From Ligula intestinalis (lineage: Eukaryota > Platyhelminthes > Cestoda > Diphyllobothriidea > Diphyllobothriidae), in the NCBI GenBank assembly GCA_036362985.1, contig JAYGXS010000004.1, positions 41,139,907-41,203,906 of the forward strand: DNA of 64,000 nucleotides, read 5' to 3'. Below are positions 10,718-22,800 of the stretch, in pieces. The notes under the pieces are model-generated. The model saw only the letters and a program-made list of their open reading frames with translations, did not search any database and was not told the origin of the DNA. How positions within the stretch are numbered: position 1 is the stretch's first letter; each line of letters starts with the position of its first letter. Position numbers and translations under genes: made by a program.

Positions 10718-10840
10718 ATGTATATTTCGGTCAGCGACTTTACATGGTGGGAGAACGAAAACGAAGTCTTCGTCTCCGTGCCGTTAAAGGGAATAAGTCT
10801 TAAAGGTTGCGATGTTTTCTATTCATCAAAATACGTCAAG
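10718..10840 (+). CDS. DNAAF4: DNAAF4 exon 1 (CS domain, first half)
   Basis: 41 codons from ATG to a complete Lys codon, ending at donor GTATGT (10841). An in-frame TAG at 10712-10714 lies just upstream, so this ATG is the first possible start in frame. An out-of-frame ATG at 10689 overlaps it. The residues [20 protein letters not shown] match the opening of the CS domain. Downstream intron: 3431 nt. Confidence 0.93.
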
Positions 10841-13800
10841 GTATGTATAAATGACTAGAGCGCAGGTAAAATACGCTATGAGTTTCACCCGTTTGTGTAC
10901 TATTTTACATAATATTATATTATATGTGGCATATATGCGTACATCGATCTGTCAGAGGACCCGCTCGTCCGTCCATGTTGCCATTAGAACTCTCTCGAGC
11001 CTCCACCATGAGACGGCTAGGATATAGGCAGAAGGATATTACTAGCAAAGGCATGGGACACTAGGAAATACTTTTCCGCCTTATTAGGCGTCATTGGCTT
11101 GTGATACCCAACTTTAGTGTGGCCGCTGAAATTTCTGCCAAACTAAGATTTGAACTCGCGATCTACCCCGTCAGGGCGAACGTCCTAACAGTTGAGCTAC
11201 GAGCTGACGATCTTGCCGGTAACAGATCAGGAATATACAGTGGTATATATGCATACACCGATCTGTCAGAGGACACACTCGTCCGTCCATGTTGCCACTA
11301 GAGCTCTCTCTCTCGAGCCTCCACCGGATATAAATAGCCGATGACGCCTCATAAGACAGAAATTGCCTTCCTAGTGTCCCATGTCTTTGCTGGTAATGTC
11401 TTTTGCCTATAATATAATGTATATACTGTACTATATAGCATACAAAAACTGTAACAGCGTGTGCAGCTTGGAGTATATATATAAATTATACCAACACAAT
11501 CTTAAAATTGCGTATGCGTTGAAATGCCTTAAGTTTGATCCGATTGAAAAAAACAGACATCCTATTTTTTCCTTCATAGCTTCCCTTATTTCTGTAATGT
11601 TTTTGAATTTTCTGGCAAAATGCTTAATTGAAGAAGGAGTTTTCCTGCTTCTTGTGATGCTGGCGAGCATTTAGTTTGCTGTTTGTCCAATTTCCAACTG
11701 CAGATTTTTCAATGGTAAAAAGCAGACACATTATAAAGTTCTGAATACTTTCGTGTTGATGTTCTCAATACATAGTTTTAAAGTACTTATTAACTTAATA
11801 TATTAATACTTGCTTTTTTCCTTTAATTTCAGGATTTTGTAAGCAAAACGTATTCAGATCTGAAAAACCACAGTTTTATTGATATTTGACAGCCTATCAA
11901 ATGAGAAATCCAAAATAAGCGTTAGCATGTTTTGCGATAGCACTGTGTAACGACACTAGTAGGTATTGCACTAAAGTGGCGCAGATTTGAAGCTGTAGTG
12001 AGTATCCTTAGATAGTTGTGTTAAAGCCATTGTGCATGTTTACTATGTGCACAGGGAAGTTTAGTTAACTATAAACACCAATTTCACGTAGCAGTTTATG
12101 CATAGACCCTATCTTTGAACTAATCCCGCCGTGAAATAATACTTTTTTTATTCCAGACATCTTATCGTGACTGGCATCGTTGCCGAAGTCCAAATTTTTG
12201 TTTAAGATCTCAATGTTATTATATGTAGGTTTTGCGACCAGATAATCCTTTGCCAAAACCATGACTACTGTAAATTATATCATTAAAGTTTTCAATCAAT
12301 GAAAAATATTCTTCGGGGAAGGCTTGGGCTATATTTCATCAAGAAACCTAACGCTCAGAGATTAACTGGCTGCGGACACTTGCGAAAGCCTTCTTAACGG
12401 GGTACCATGGATTTGAAAGGGCATATGAAGAGAATTTGACGTGTTTAACGAAATGAACAAGTCGACACAAATTTGCACATGAAATTGAAATTTTGCGTGG
12501 ACAGCAGTGCTTGCCTGACAGTTTTTTTCATAAAAAGATGGAGCGTGGTTTTGCCAGCAAATGTTCTATTTACTCACCCAACTCCCTCAAGTGAGCTGAC
12601 GGTTAGAAAAAAGGGCGTACTTGGTAGCAACCCGGAAGACTTGGTAATGGTAACTTAGGTTTATTAATTAAACCAATTATCTGGCTGGATTTTGAAATTT
12701 GTGTTGCCTCTGGTATCTGCTAGGAGAGAAAGCAAGGCTGGAATAAAATTGTATTGAAATGAGCGTCCAAGAATGGTATGAATTTATTAGCGTTAGACTA
12801 CTAGCGACAGTTTAATAGCGTACTCAAGTGGTGAATGCGTTTCGTTAATTAAGTGTCAAAACGACTGCATAGGATGCTAAGATTCCTTTGCCTGTTTGAG
12901 TTAAGGAACTGCCAGGCTAAAGCTTCCTACTAGTTTGTGTTTAAACATATTGTGTCTAGATCCTCCACATTCACTCGCAGTTGTAAATGAACATATGTGT
13001 TACTTAATCATCGTAAAGCACGGACGTAAAACACCCCGCAAATAGTACCTCTGATATGTAGGCTTCATGACTGGCAGAATTTTTAAAGTTATCACTCGCT
13101 TTGTAGCAAGCTATGTATTCTTTAAAAGTTTGGCTGCGATGATTTTGATATTAAAAGTTTTGTAATTATAACATTATCTCTCAAACATCAACGCTTTATA
13201 TCTATCCGTTTATTAATTCTACTAATCCAGCATAGGAAATCGTCCACGTCCTTAACGAAAATGGCAATGGAGAATATCCTATCTCTTTTTATAGAAATTT
13301 AAGCTTCTAATTTGAAAACCTTAAATGTTAATGTTATGATGAGTCACCTGCCAAAGTATAAAGAGATTGAAACATTTGTCAAACCTAAAAGATATCGTCC
13401 CTTCTTTTAAAAACCTTCAGAAATCGTATAAACTGGAAAACACGCATCCCAAGAACTTTTAATTTGAAGATGTTCTTTGGGATGTAAAGGTTACTTTAAT
13501 TAGTGAATCTTTGAGTCTGGTGCCCCAGCTGGTTTTTGGACTAACAGAAAATGTGCAATGAACAACTAAAATTTCAAACGTGTGGAAAAAACTCAAAATT
13601 TATACGGGGTGAGGCCTGATTGGTAGGTGTGACCTGAGTCAGTCTGTGCCACTCGGCTTTCGTCTCTTTCACCGTTTTTTGAAGTGCTTATACATACCAT
13701 TTAATTCTTTGTAACGGTAGAAGAGACGAAGGCCGCACGACATAGACTGACTGAGGCCACACCTACCAATCAGGTCTCACCCCATTTAACTATTGATGTT

Positions 13801-16800
13801 TTCAACACGTTTGAAATTATTGTTGTTCATCGCACTTTTATTGTTTCTCCAGACTCAAAAATTCACTAATTTAAGTAACCTTTATATCCCAAAGTATATC
13901 TTATTTTTCAAACATTCAGAATTTTTTAGGTTACTTAGTAAATAAAAGGCTATTTTGTAATGTCTTATGACGTACGCTTAATTTAAAGGATTAATAAAAT
14001 TATTAGGTAAATCGTATTCTATATAAGTAGTCACTTTAGCAAAACTGGTTTTTGCCGAAGGCCGTCAGGGCGAGTTTTTAGTGGCAGGCATTTTGAAGTG
14101 ATTGAAATATTTTCGGTCTATGTTGTTTTAAGCTTACTCTATAAGCCCTACCGCTTTAATTTCTCTGTAACCGACTTCACACATGAAAATTCTATTCAAA
14201 ATTTAATGCGGTAGTTTATTGACTATCAGTTCTGATTTGCAAGCGTAAAATAAGCTATTTAATTCCTTTAGATAACATTCAAACCCTACCTTTTCGAATG
14301 TGCGCTGGAAAGCAGTATTAATGTCGAAAAAAGTTCAATTGTACTGGCAAACGGTGTGGTGACATGCACTCTGCAGAAGACCTCACCGGGCCTTTGGAGT
14401 AGACTGGAAACGGAGTTGAAAAGTGCGTTCATTCTGGGTGTTAAACATCTATTTCACAGATGACAAAGCCGCGATGAATAAAATTCGCCAAGATGCTATT
14501 CAAGAGGCACAGGAGAGGGAGGTGCAACGTGTTAAACAGAACAAGACAGAAAAAAGAACGGGTGAGAAGGAGTCTCTGGGTGCGATGATGAAGGTATTCG
14601 AGCACATTCACCTTTATGTTGACATCATGTAGATCGAAAAGGAGGAGCTGAAACGATTTGAGGCCATAAAAAAGGAGACCACAGAGTTGGCGATGCAAGA
14701 ATTAGTGGCCATCCAAGAGGAAAAGAAAAAAGCTGAGGAGGAGGTTGGTTTAACGGATAAATTAAAAAAACTAATTTTCTTGTTAGAAACGACGTCAGAT
14801 GGACGATGCGGTTAAATTTGCCAAGGAGCTCTATGGAAAAAACCCCCAGAAAATATATCAGCCTAAACTTGCAGAAGAAATATTTAAGGCCAAAGAGAGT
14901 CTGCCCGTTCGAGAATCTAACACAATAAACATCTCCTTCACGCCTCGAGTGTTTCCTACACCTCAACGTGAATCAATGGTTGTGGAGGAAGAAAAGGTAA
15001 ATGAACTGATACTTTTCCTTTTCTGGTTTTAATCCTCGACACTTTTAACTTTGTATTTGATTTGGGTTCATTGTGAAAAAGTTTAATATTAATATTAAGT
15101 GTGCTTTGCAATCAGGATACTGGTCATTTTTAGCTCGATTATTCTTGAGAAATAGCAAATTTGTTGAGAACGCTGAAAAATTAAGCTTGCTAAAAGCCCA
15201 GTGTCGAGACACCCAAAATTGCTTTGAGTGTATAGTGCCCGAACAATAGGAGATGTCATCTTTTGTCAAGACGGCACTGGATGAAATTTTCATTCATGAT
15301 GAAGACATGTGTGTGGTCTGTGTGATAGGCTTGACCGATCTCGCAGGCATTAAAGGGCGACGTAGGTCTTGGATTTGCGTCCTGGCAACAAGCCACGCGA
15401 GAGTCATAGTAAGGCACAACACATGTTATTCAAGCTGGGCACCACACATGGCACATGCGCTGGTACGCCTGGGCAAAAACTCACGCAGCGCCACGCTGCG
15501 CTCATTCCAAGCATCAGATGGCTGAGCTATTCGGACAATAAAGTGGTGCCTGAGCGAGGGAAGGGAAAAAGAGAGAGGAGGTTGACTCTATGGACTGCTT
15601 CCCCGCGCCATTTACCGCATAATCCTCGTGATAAACAGACTGACACGCTTTCAAATTACCTCATTTCGTGAAAAGCCATGACTTGGAATGTTTTCAAGTG
15701 ATGAGGTAGCTTGAGTGAGCTTTGGCGCGTTCCCAATCAGTTGCGATCAGAGCTGCTCCTTTGCTATTGCTGTGAAATCCTGATCAGTGTCAAGTACAGT
15801 AGGTGCACTGTCTCATGAAATCCAACGATTTTTACAAATAACTCCCTCTTAGTCAAACGAAGCCCAAGCTGTGGCCCCCAAAGTCTTACAGCAATAAAGT
15901 AATGGTCGTTCTTCATAAAAAGGCATATTGTGAATTATGAAGAAATATAACGTTTTATAGAAACACCAGCTTTTTTAGGAAAGTGAAAAATTCCGAAAAA
16001 GTGGAGATACGGCGTATAAGGTAAACTTAAATTTTACATGCATAGGAAGCCCGTTCATGCAAAACCACCGAGTGAATAAAGTAGCACAAATAAAATTACG
16101 TTGGAAAATATTCGTTTTGTCAAGTTTTCGGATGCATATGCTTCCATATTACGTGCAATATAATGTATGTTTGCTACCGAAGAGCCTAAAGCTTGAGTAT
16201 GTATTCTAACACGTTTTCCCGAGAACTGCTAATCGTTTCTTGCGTTTATGCATCGCTTGACTTATGGTGGACTAAGGCAACCACGTTTTCGCTTGATATG
16301 CCCCGTCGGGAGACCACAGGAGTAATATATTTCTTAAGCTCACGTTTGGACATGCCAGTCAGTGACTAATAAATTCAAATATAATTGTTGGGTACAATTG
16401 TAAACGTACCATTTGTTGCACACCAAGAGTACTTGCCTTCTGCCATATTTTTTACAATTATTTTGATATTTCTATTACGAAGATGTTCAGATCTTCCTTG
16501 AAATTCTAATTAACACTTTCCGATTTTCACTGGCTTCAGTCAATTGACAATTAATAATGATTTTATTTTACGTGCTCTCCGAAACTTTCGAAATAAGATA
16601 AATCTTTAAAGCATTTACCTAAATAACGAGCTCTTTAACATTTTTTCTTATGCAGCTCTCTGTGTGTGTCATGGTTTCTGAACCACCCAAACATGTCAAC
16701 TCATTGCCGAGAATAATAAAGGTCCACTACAAAAGTCATGAATTTATATGCTTAAGACTAGTTTAAAAAAATTTCATAACAAGTTATCTCTTTAACGATA

Positions 16801-19800
16801 GCTTTAGTTGTATATTTTAGCGTCGGATCTCTGCTTACTTTATTTATTTTGCAGACTGAGTCAAGATCAGAATGGGAAATTTTGGCCAGTTTATTGATTC
16901 CCCTAAAAATCATGGACGGATCTTCTGTTGTAAATGAAAGAGCTAGCCTTCCTATTCAAATCGGAACAGTTTTTAATACATTTGGTTACTTCTAGGCTCA
17001 GTTCTACAATAAAAAATGTAGAACAGAAGGTCAATAAGATCCACGGTGATTTTTTAGAAAACTCTATCGCAGTGTCCCGTGACAACTCACCCAAATGTGT
17101 GCTATTTTAACTGTCTACAACCTTATATTGGCTGCACAATCGATTTATTTACTACATACTTATATATTCGTAATTCTCATTCCTTGTCTACAACCCTTTA
17201 TATATACACTATAAATTTGTGTATGGGTTAGGTAAGTAACAGCCTTAAAAGTTCATTTTTTTCAATTTTACGGTACAAAACTTTATAAATTTGCAAAATA
17301 GAATTTTTTAAACTTATTTGTTTCTTCGTTTTCCAAGAATAAAGCATTGCCTTATAATAATACTAACCTCAATCTCATGGACGCAAAACAAAATTTTCCG
17401 TTTTGTGAACAGATATAACTAAAGAGTTCCTGCTCCTCATGAGTGTTCTTTTATAGTCCAACGTGCATTAACAAGAAGCTATTTTCCACAGCGTTTAATA
17501 GCTTAGGAAATTTCGCGGATATCAAAAAACGCTGAATTTCATGCATTTTCACCTTTTTTCTCCCAGTAAACTGATCTGAATAGAATGGAATTCTGATAAA
17601 TATCATTTTGTGCCTCAAGCCAACCCAATGAACTAAATAACCAACCTCAAATGTGTGTTAAGTTCCCCGATCTCCAACCTTTCATCAGATAGGTAACCAA
17701 CTGTACATGTGGCCAGCACAGGCAGACTGCTTGGCTTTGTCAGCCACAGCACATGCTCCTGCCTCTGGTCTTCTTGACCTTGTCTTGATACTGGGTTAAT
17801 GCGGGGTCGGGAGGGGAGAGTGTGGTAGATGCTGCGTAAGTCTACTATCACTTTGAACTAATTTGCGCGCAATTCAACGTCCCTGTAGCACCCTTTTGTA
17901 GAGCATGCAGTGAACATAGTCAGTGACAGAGGTCGAACTGTTTGTGTGTTATTTAATAAGGGATATGAAGCCATCTTTTTCTTATTTAATAAGTGATGTT
18001 TCATCTTTTTCAGTGGCTGGCAAATCAAGCAGAGCATCGACGGTATCTGAAGGAAAAGGTGTGCGATGGCGGTGACTTATCACAGGCGGAACAGGATCCG
18101 ATATGGTTACAAAAGAAGGCAAAGTAAGTTCGGCGCACTTTCAAGCAACTTCTGTAAGTACGGTTGAACTTAAGTATACTTGACTATTGATTTTTATATT
18201 CATTAATCACCTACAGCATATTCTTGTAGTTTATCTTGGTATACTTTCCTGCTTTGCTCAGTGAGATTCATCAGAGACATCAAATTAGGTTTATAATGCT
18301 GAAATGTTAATTAACCTCGTACAGTTCTCGGCCAAGACCTGTATCTCTCGGCCGTTTGTGAACTTACATGCGAGTTTATCCTCAGGCGTGAATGAAAACT
18401 TACAGCTGTAAGAAATGCGCTATGCGAACAGGAACTCAATTGGCAGGTATATCGATGTATCACGCGCTTAGTAAACGCCAAAAGAACAGATAAGTTGCTT
18501 TACTCAAGGCCGATTCTCTCGAAGATGAGTCCGAATTTTAATCAAGCCCATTATTCCCACCTATCCTTGGCAATCGGCCAGCGTTACAACTGGAAACATT
18601 GACGAAATGTAACGCTTAATCCAGCTATCGCCCTCTGACCTGTCATCTTGTCAGTTGTGATCGAGTATCCCAACTACCAAATCCCACGTAATCCAAACCT
18701 GGGTTTAGATATGGTTGGCCGAACCATGAGCCAGAAGTCGCCAACCTGGTCTTATGTTTTGCTACGCTTTTCCCTTAGCATACGTATGTAGTTAGGCACA
18801 AATCAAATCTACTGTTTTTGATGAACTTGCTTCGTCCACTAGGTCACCTACCATTGTCAGGCTTTTTTGTTTGGAATTAACGTGAACCCACAGGCCATAG
18901 AAAACAACGCAACTATTTATGAACGTTTAAATTTGTACACTATGAAGCCTAGATCGGAGGAATTTTGGTGTCGGTACGCGCTAGAACGCGAAGATTTGGA
19001 ACATCTGAGGCCATACCTATTCGTGAAGATGTGCTTTGTCTGAAAAAGAGCGGCGGTGGTGGCCTCGTTGTTATATGCACAGGATCTGCAAAAACGAACG
19101 AAAACCTTCCTAGTTGCTTTGGGTTAATTTTCCGATTTTGTTTTTTTAGCATGTTATTCAAGGCTGGAGACTTTGAAGCCGCTGCCTTCGCATACTCCGA
19201 GGCAATAAAACGTGCGCCAAAACTTCCCTCGTATCCTTTTTGTTTACACAAAACTGTTTTTGTCTGCAGGTAATAGTTTCAGCAATTCAGGTGCGTGCTT
19301 TAATCAGTCCTTCCGGCAGAAAGTCACTTCCTTTAACCCTGAAAATATTCCTTTTTGGATGAGCAGTTAACCAGACTGAGCTCTATGGTGAAATTAATGA
19401 CTGAAAATTTTAGGCGTGCTTACATTTTTGAGAAAAACAGTACCGATATAGTATGCATTTTTCGTCATTTACAAAGTCTGTATCAAGCCAGATAGTTTTA
19501 TTTGCATTCAATGACTGGAAGTTTATTGAGGGAAACGAGGAGGCGAGTTCCATGAAGTAGTCCAAAAGAAATAGAAAACGCAACTACTGGAGCATGACGT
19601 TTATTATCCTGACGTTTCGGATTCTCTTTTGAATCCATCGTCAGAGATAATCGCAGATGGGGCTAATGTAGGACCCAGGTTCATGCCCCTACATGTTTAA
19701 TCTCAATAGTAGATTCCACGTTCATCGTTAGGGGTCGTGCATGATGCGATTGTTTGTTAGTCCGCGTCCGAGCCCTCAATTCTCGAAATTTTATCCCAGT

Positions 19801-22800
19801 TTACGCTGCTTGGTGTGATGATTAAGTGGCAATTTTTATTCACCATTACTGGAACCAATGGCCGGCCGTTGGACAAAATATCAGCACAGAATATGGAACC
19901 GGGAGGTCACCACGTTTATTTATCGACCATAGGCCGGAGATGGAAGACTGGAGTAGTTTACGGCCCACGCGATTGCCAGCCCTTAGGATATTATTGGCCT
20001 TCTTAAGCATTAAGGTTTGGCAGACCCCGTCGAATGAACCCCTTTCTGAGAGCTAGCTTCCCTTCTCCGTGCTGTCGCATAATCGGTCACCCACGCGCGG
20101 ATTAGGGTTCCCACTTGCTGTGGCTTAGCATCTTTGTTTGCAGTTTCAGCAGATGTGGTAAACTACTTCAGACCTTTTCTGCCGTGCCTAAGTACTTATT
20201 TGTTGTACTTAGCATTTTAAACCATTAACATCAGGAAATAATAGAGGATTTAGTTGTGTAGTCATCCCAGGCAAATTTATCTTAGTTCCTTTTAGTGGAT
20301 ACATAAGTAGACATCTTCGTTTTCCAATAGTTCCTAGGCTACAGAGCATGGGGTTTAACGTTACCTGTAGCTTGGGATATAAGAACATCGTATGAAAGTG
20401 GTAAATTTATGCATAGTCCAGGGATTTATGGGCGTCAGAATTAAGTTGCATACCAACTCGTCGGGAATCAGGAAATCATTCTCAGCAAACAGTAATCCGT
20501 ATACCTAATAAAAGTCTTGCTTGCCTCTGTGTGGACCTCCGTTATCATTGGTCCCAGGGGTCAGATTAAAATGCCTTCTGCGCCTTCTGCACGCGGGCAT
20601 GCGCGCCTGTCTGTCTGTTGGTCACGCGCGACGCGACACCCACCTTTCGCGCGCCAGTCCGTACGTCGATCACACAGGGCACAGTGCAGGTGTCAATGTC
20701 TGTGATTGTCCCCTTTATAATTGGTGACAGGCAGCTGTTTCAGACTCGCGATTTGCATCCGACGTGACTGGCGGATGTTAATACTCCACGGGGGCGTGGG
20801 CGGGGTGGAGTGGAGGAGCAAAAAGTGCGAGGCCACTAAGATCTCGAGGACTGGGGAATGCCGTCTACCTCGCTATATGCATTAGAAAACTCAAGATGCG
20901 TTGATTTACGTTAGACTTTTGGACGCCCGGATCTATTCATTACTTCTACTTGCAACCCATCATGGCCTGAGCTTACTGATGAGCTGATCCCCGGTCAAAT
21001 GCCAAAGGATCGCCATGATTTATTCGCGCGGGTATTCCAGCTAAAGTTGAAAACCATGATAAAACTCATCAAAAAATTCAAAATTTTCGGTGACGTTTAG
21101 TGTCATAGGGTAGCAAAAGAGAGGACTGCCCCATGCTCACATTTTGGTCTGGCTAAAGAAAAAACTGCACTCTTCTGATGTCTACAAATTCATATGCGCA
21201 GAGTTGCCTTACCGGTCCATTGACCCTGTTCTGCTTGAATCGATCAAAACTCAAGTGGTGCATGAACCATGTGGTCAGATAAATTCCAACAGTCCTTGCA
21301 TGAAGGATGGTAAATGTACCAGGAGATATCCCAAGCATTTCCTAGGTGCAACTCAGACTGATGGCGGTGGTTACCCTCTCTACAGAAGGTGACAACCTGA
21401 GATTGGCGGATTCGAAGCAGTTATAAATGAAAGGTGAACCGATGGGGTTGTTATTGATAAGCGTTGGATTGTACCGTATTGTCCCCTACTGTCAAAGGTA
21501 TTCAACGCCCACATCAATGTTTAATTATGCAACTCAGCGAAGTCCATCAAGTACGTTTGCAAGTACGTCAACAAAGGTTCTGCCCCCCTTAACGCAGTTT
21601 CATTACTGGCAACGCCACATGTTCTGCATCACAGCTATGCACATAGAGGGAGTTCAGAGGTATTTACCTATATTTCTCTAATAAAACTGAACTAAACATA
21701 GCTATTTTAAGAGGTTCTCATATACGGTTTGCCTACATAAGGGACAGCAACATGTAAGGAAGCCCAAGGCGAAGCTGGGCTTCCGCAGTAGTGCCGAATA
21801 ATTAGGAATTCTTCAAAAGGTAGCCGCGTTTCGGAAACAAGTGAACGTATGCACAGTGTACTTTCAACTATTCCATACTTTCAACTGCATAATACTGAGA
21901 ATAGACTGCTTTCTTCAAAATATTGTGGAGAATGAAAATCCAAAGTCTGTATTTTACGAGTAATTTGCTTGACCTACTCAGCGGGGAAGAGAAACGCATT
22001 AAATACTAAGAAAATCTTTCGAAAAGTAAAGTAGGCTTGAGTTTGACTTCAGCACCCATTAATATGAAATATACTTCCAATTTAATTAATATACAGTGGT
22101 ATGCTGACTGTCAGGTGAGTCACATTCCAGTCTTGTGTGAGCATTGCACTGGGGAAAAACTATATTTCCTGCCCTAATTTTACTGTTTATTTTAGTATGT
22201 TTGTATAAATTCAAGTATGCTTCCCAGAAGAGAGGATAGAAAGTACTTTCTTGTCTGCGTTTTCTAGGAGATACTCGGGATGCTTCTCAGGTTCGGTAAT
22301 GCTGCCTTCCAGATTTTAAATTCACGTACAACCCCACGGCTTCAGTCTGTCGCACATTTTTATATACAAGCATATATAAGTAGATGTAGCGGCTTTTTCG
22401 CTGGTTCGCAGGTTTCTGTGGACAACGAGTTTTTATTTCCGGTGCATCCTTCCCCAGTTGGTTTATAAAGTAGTCGCCGATCATTAAGCCCACCTCGGGT
22501 CCAGACCAAATCGGGCTTAATAAGCGGTGGGCGCACTAACCGGAGAGTCCTAGTTCTTGATTAGCAAACGCAGGGTAGGCACTTTACATTACATACGTAC
22601 TATATTATGTGTAGAGCTTGGTTATGTACAAAAAAAGAATGCTGTTTGCCTGTATTTTGCGTAATAACAAAAAAAAGATTTGCGACACGTTTAAAAAAAG
22701 CGGTCTAGTGTCTGTTTTTTTAGAGGAAACTTCACTTGCTAGTGCTCTTGGATGTCCTTCTCCAGGCACCAGAAATCGTCGAATTTTGTGAAATGTGATG

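Larger units (their letters stand above)
10841..14271 (+). other. DNAAF4 intron 1
   Basis: 3431 nt, GT..AG. It holds a SINE/repeat mosaic (10929-11418) and a palindrome (13475-13894). Open frames such as 11381-11674 lack domains. The rest shows no recognisable feature. Confidence 0.9.

Noticed and set aside
14441..14966. - strand frames over DNAAF4 exons 3-5
   Set aside because: Antisense shadows of the + strand exons.
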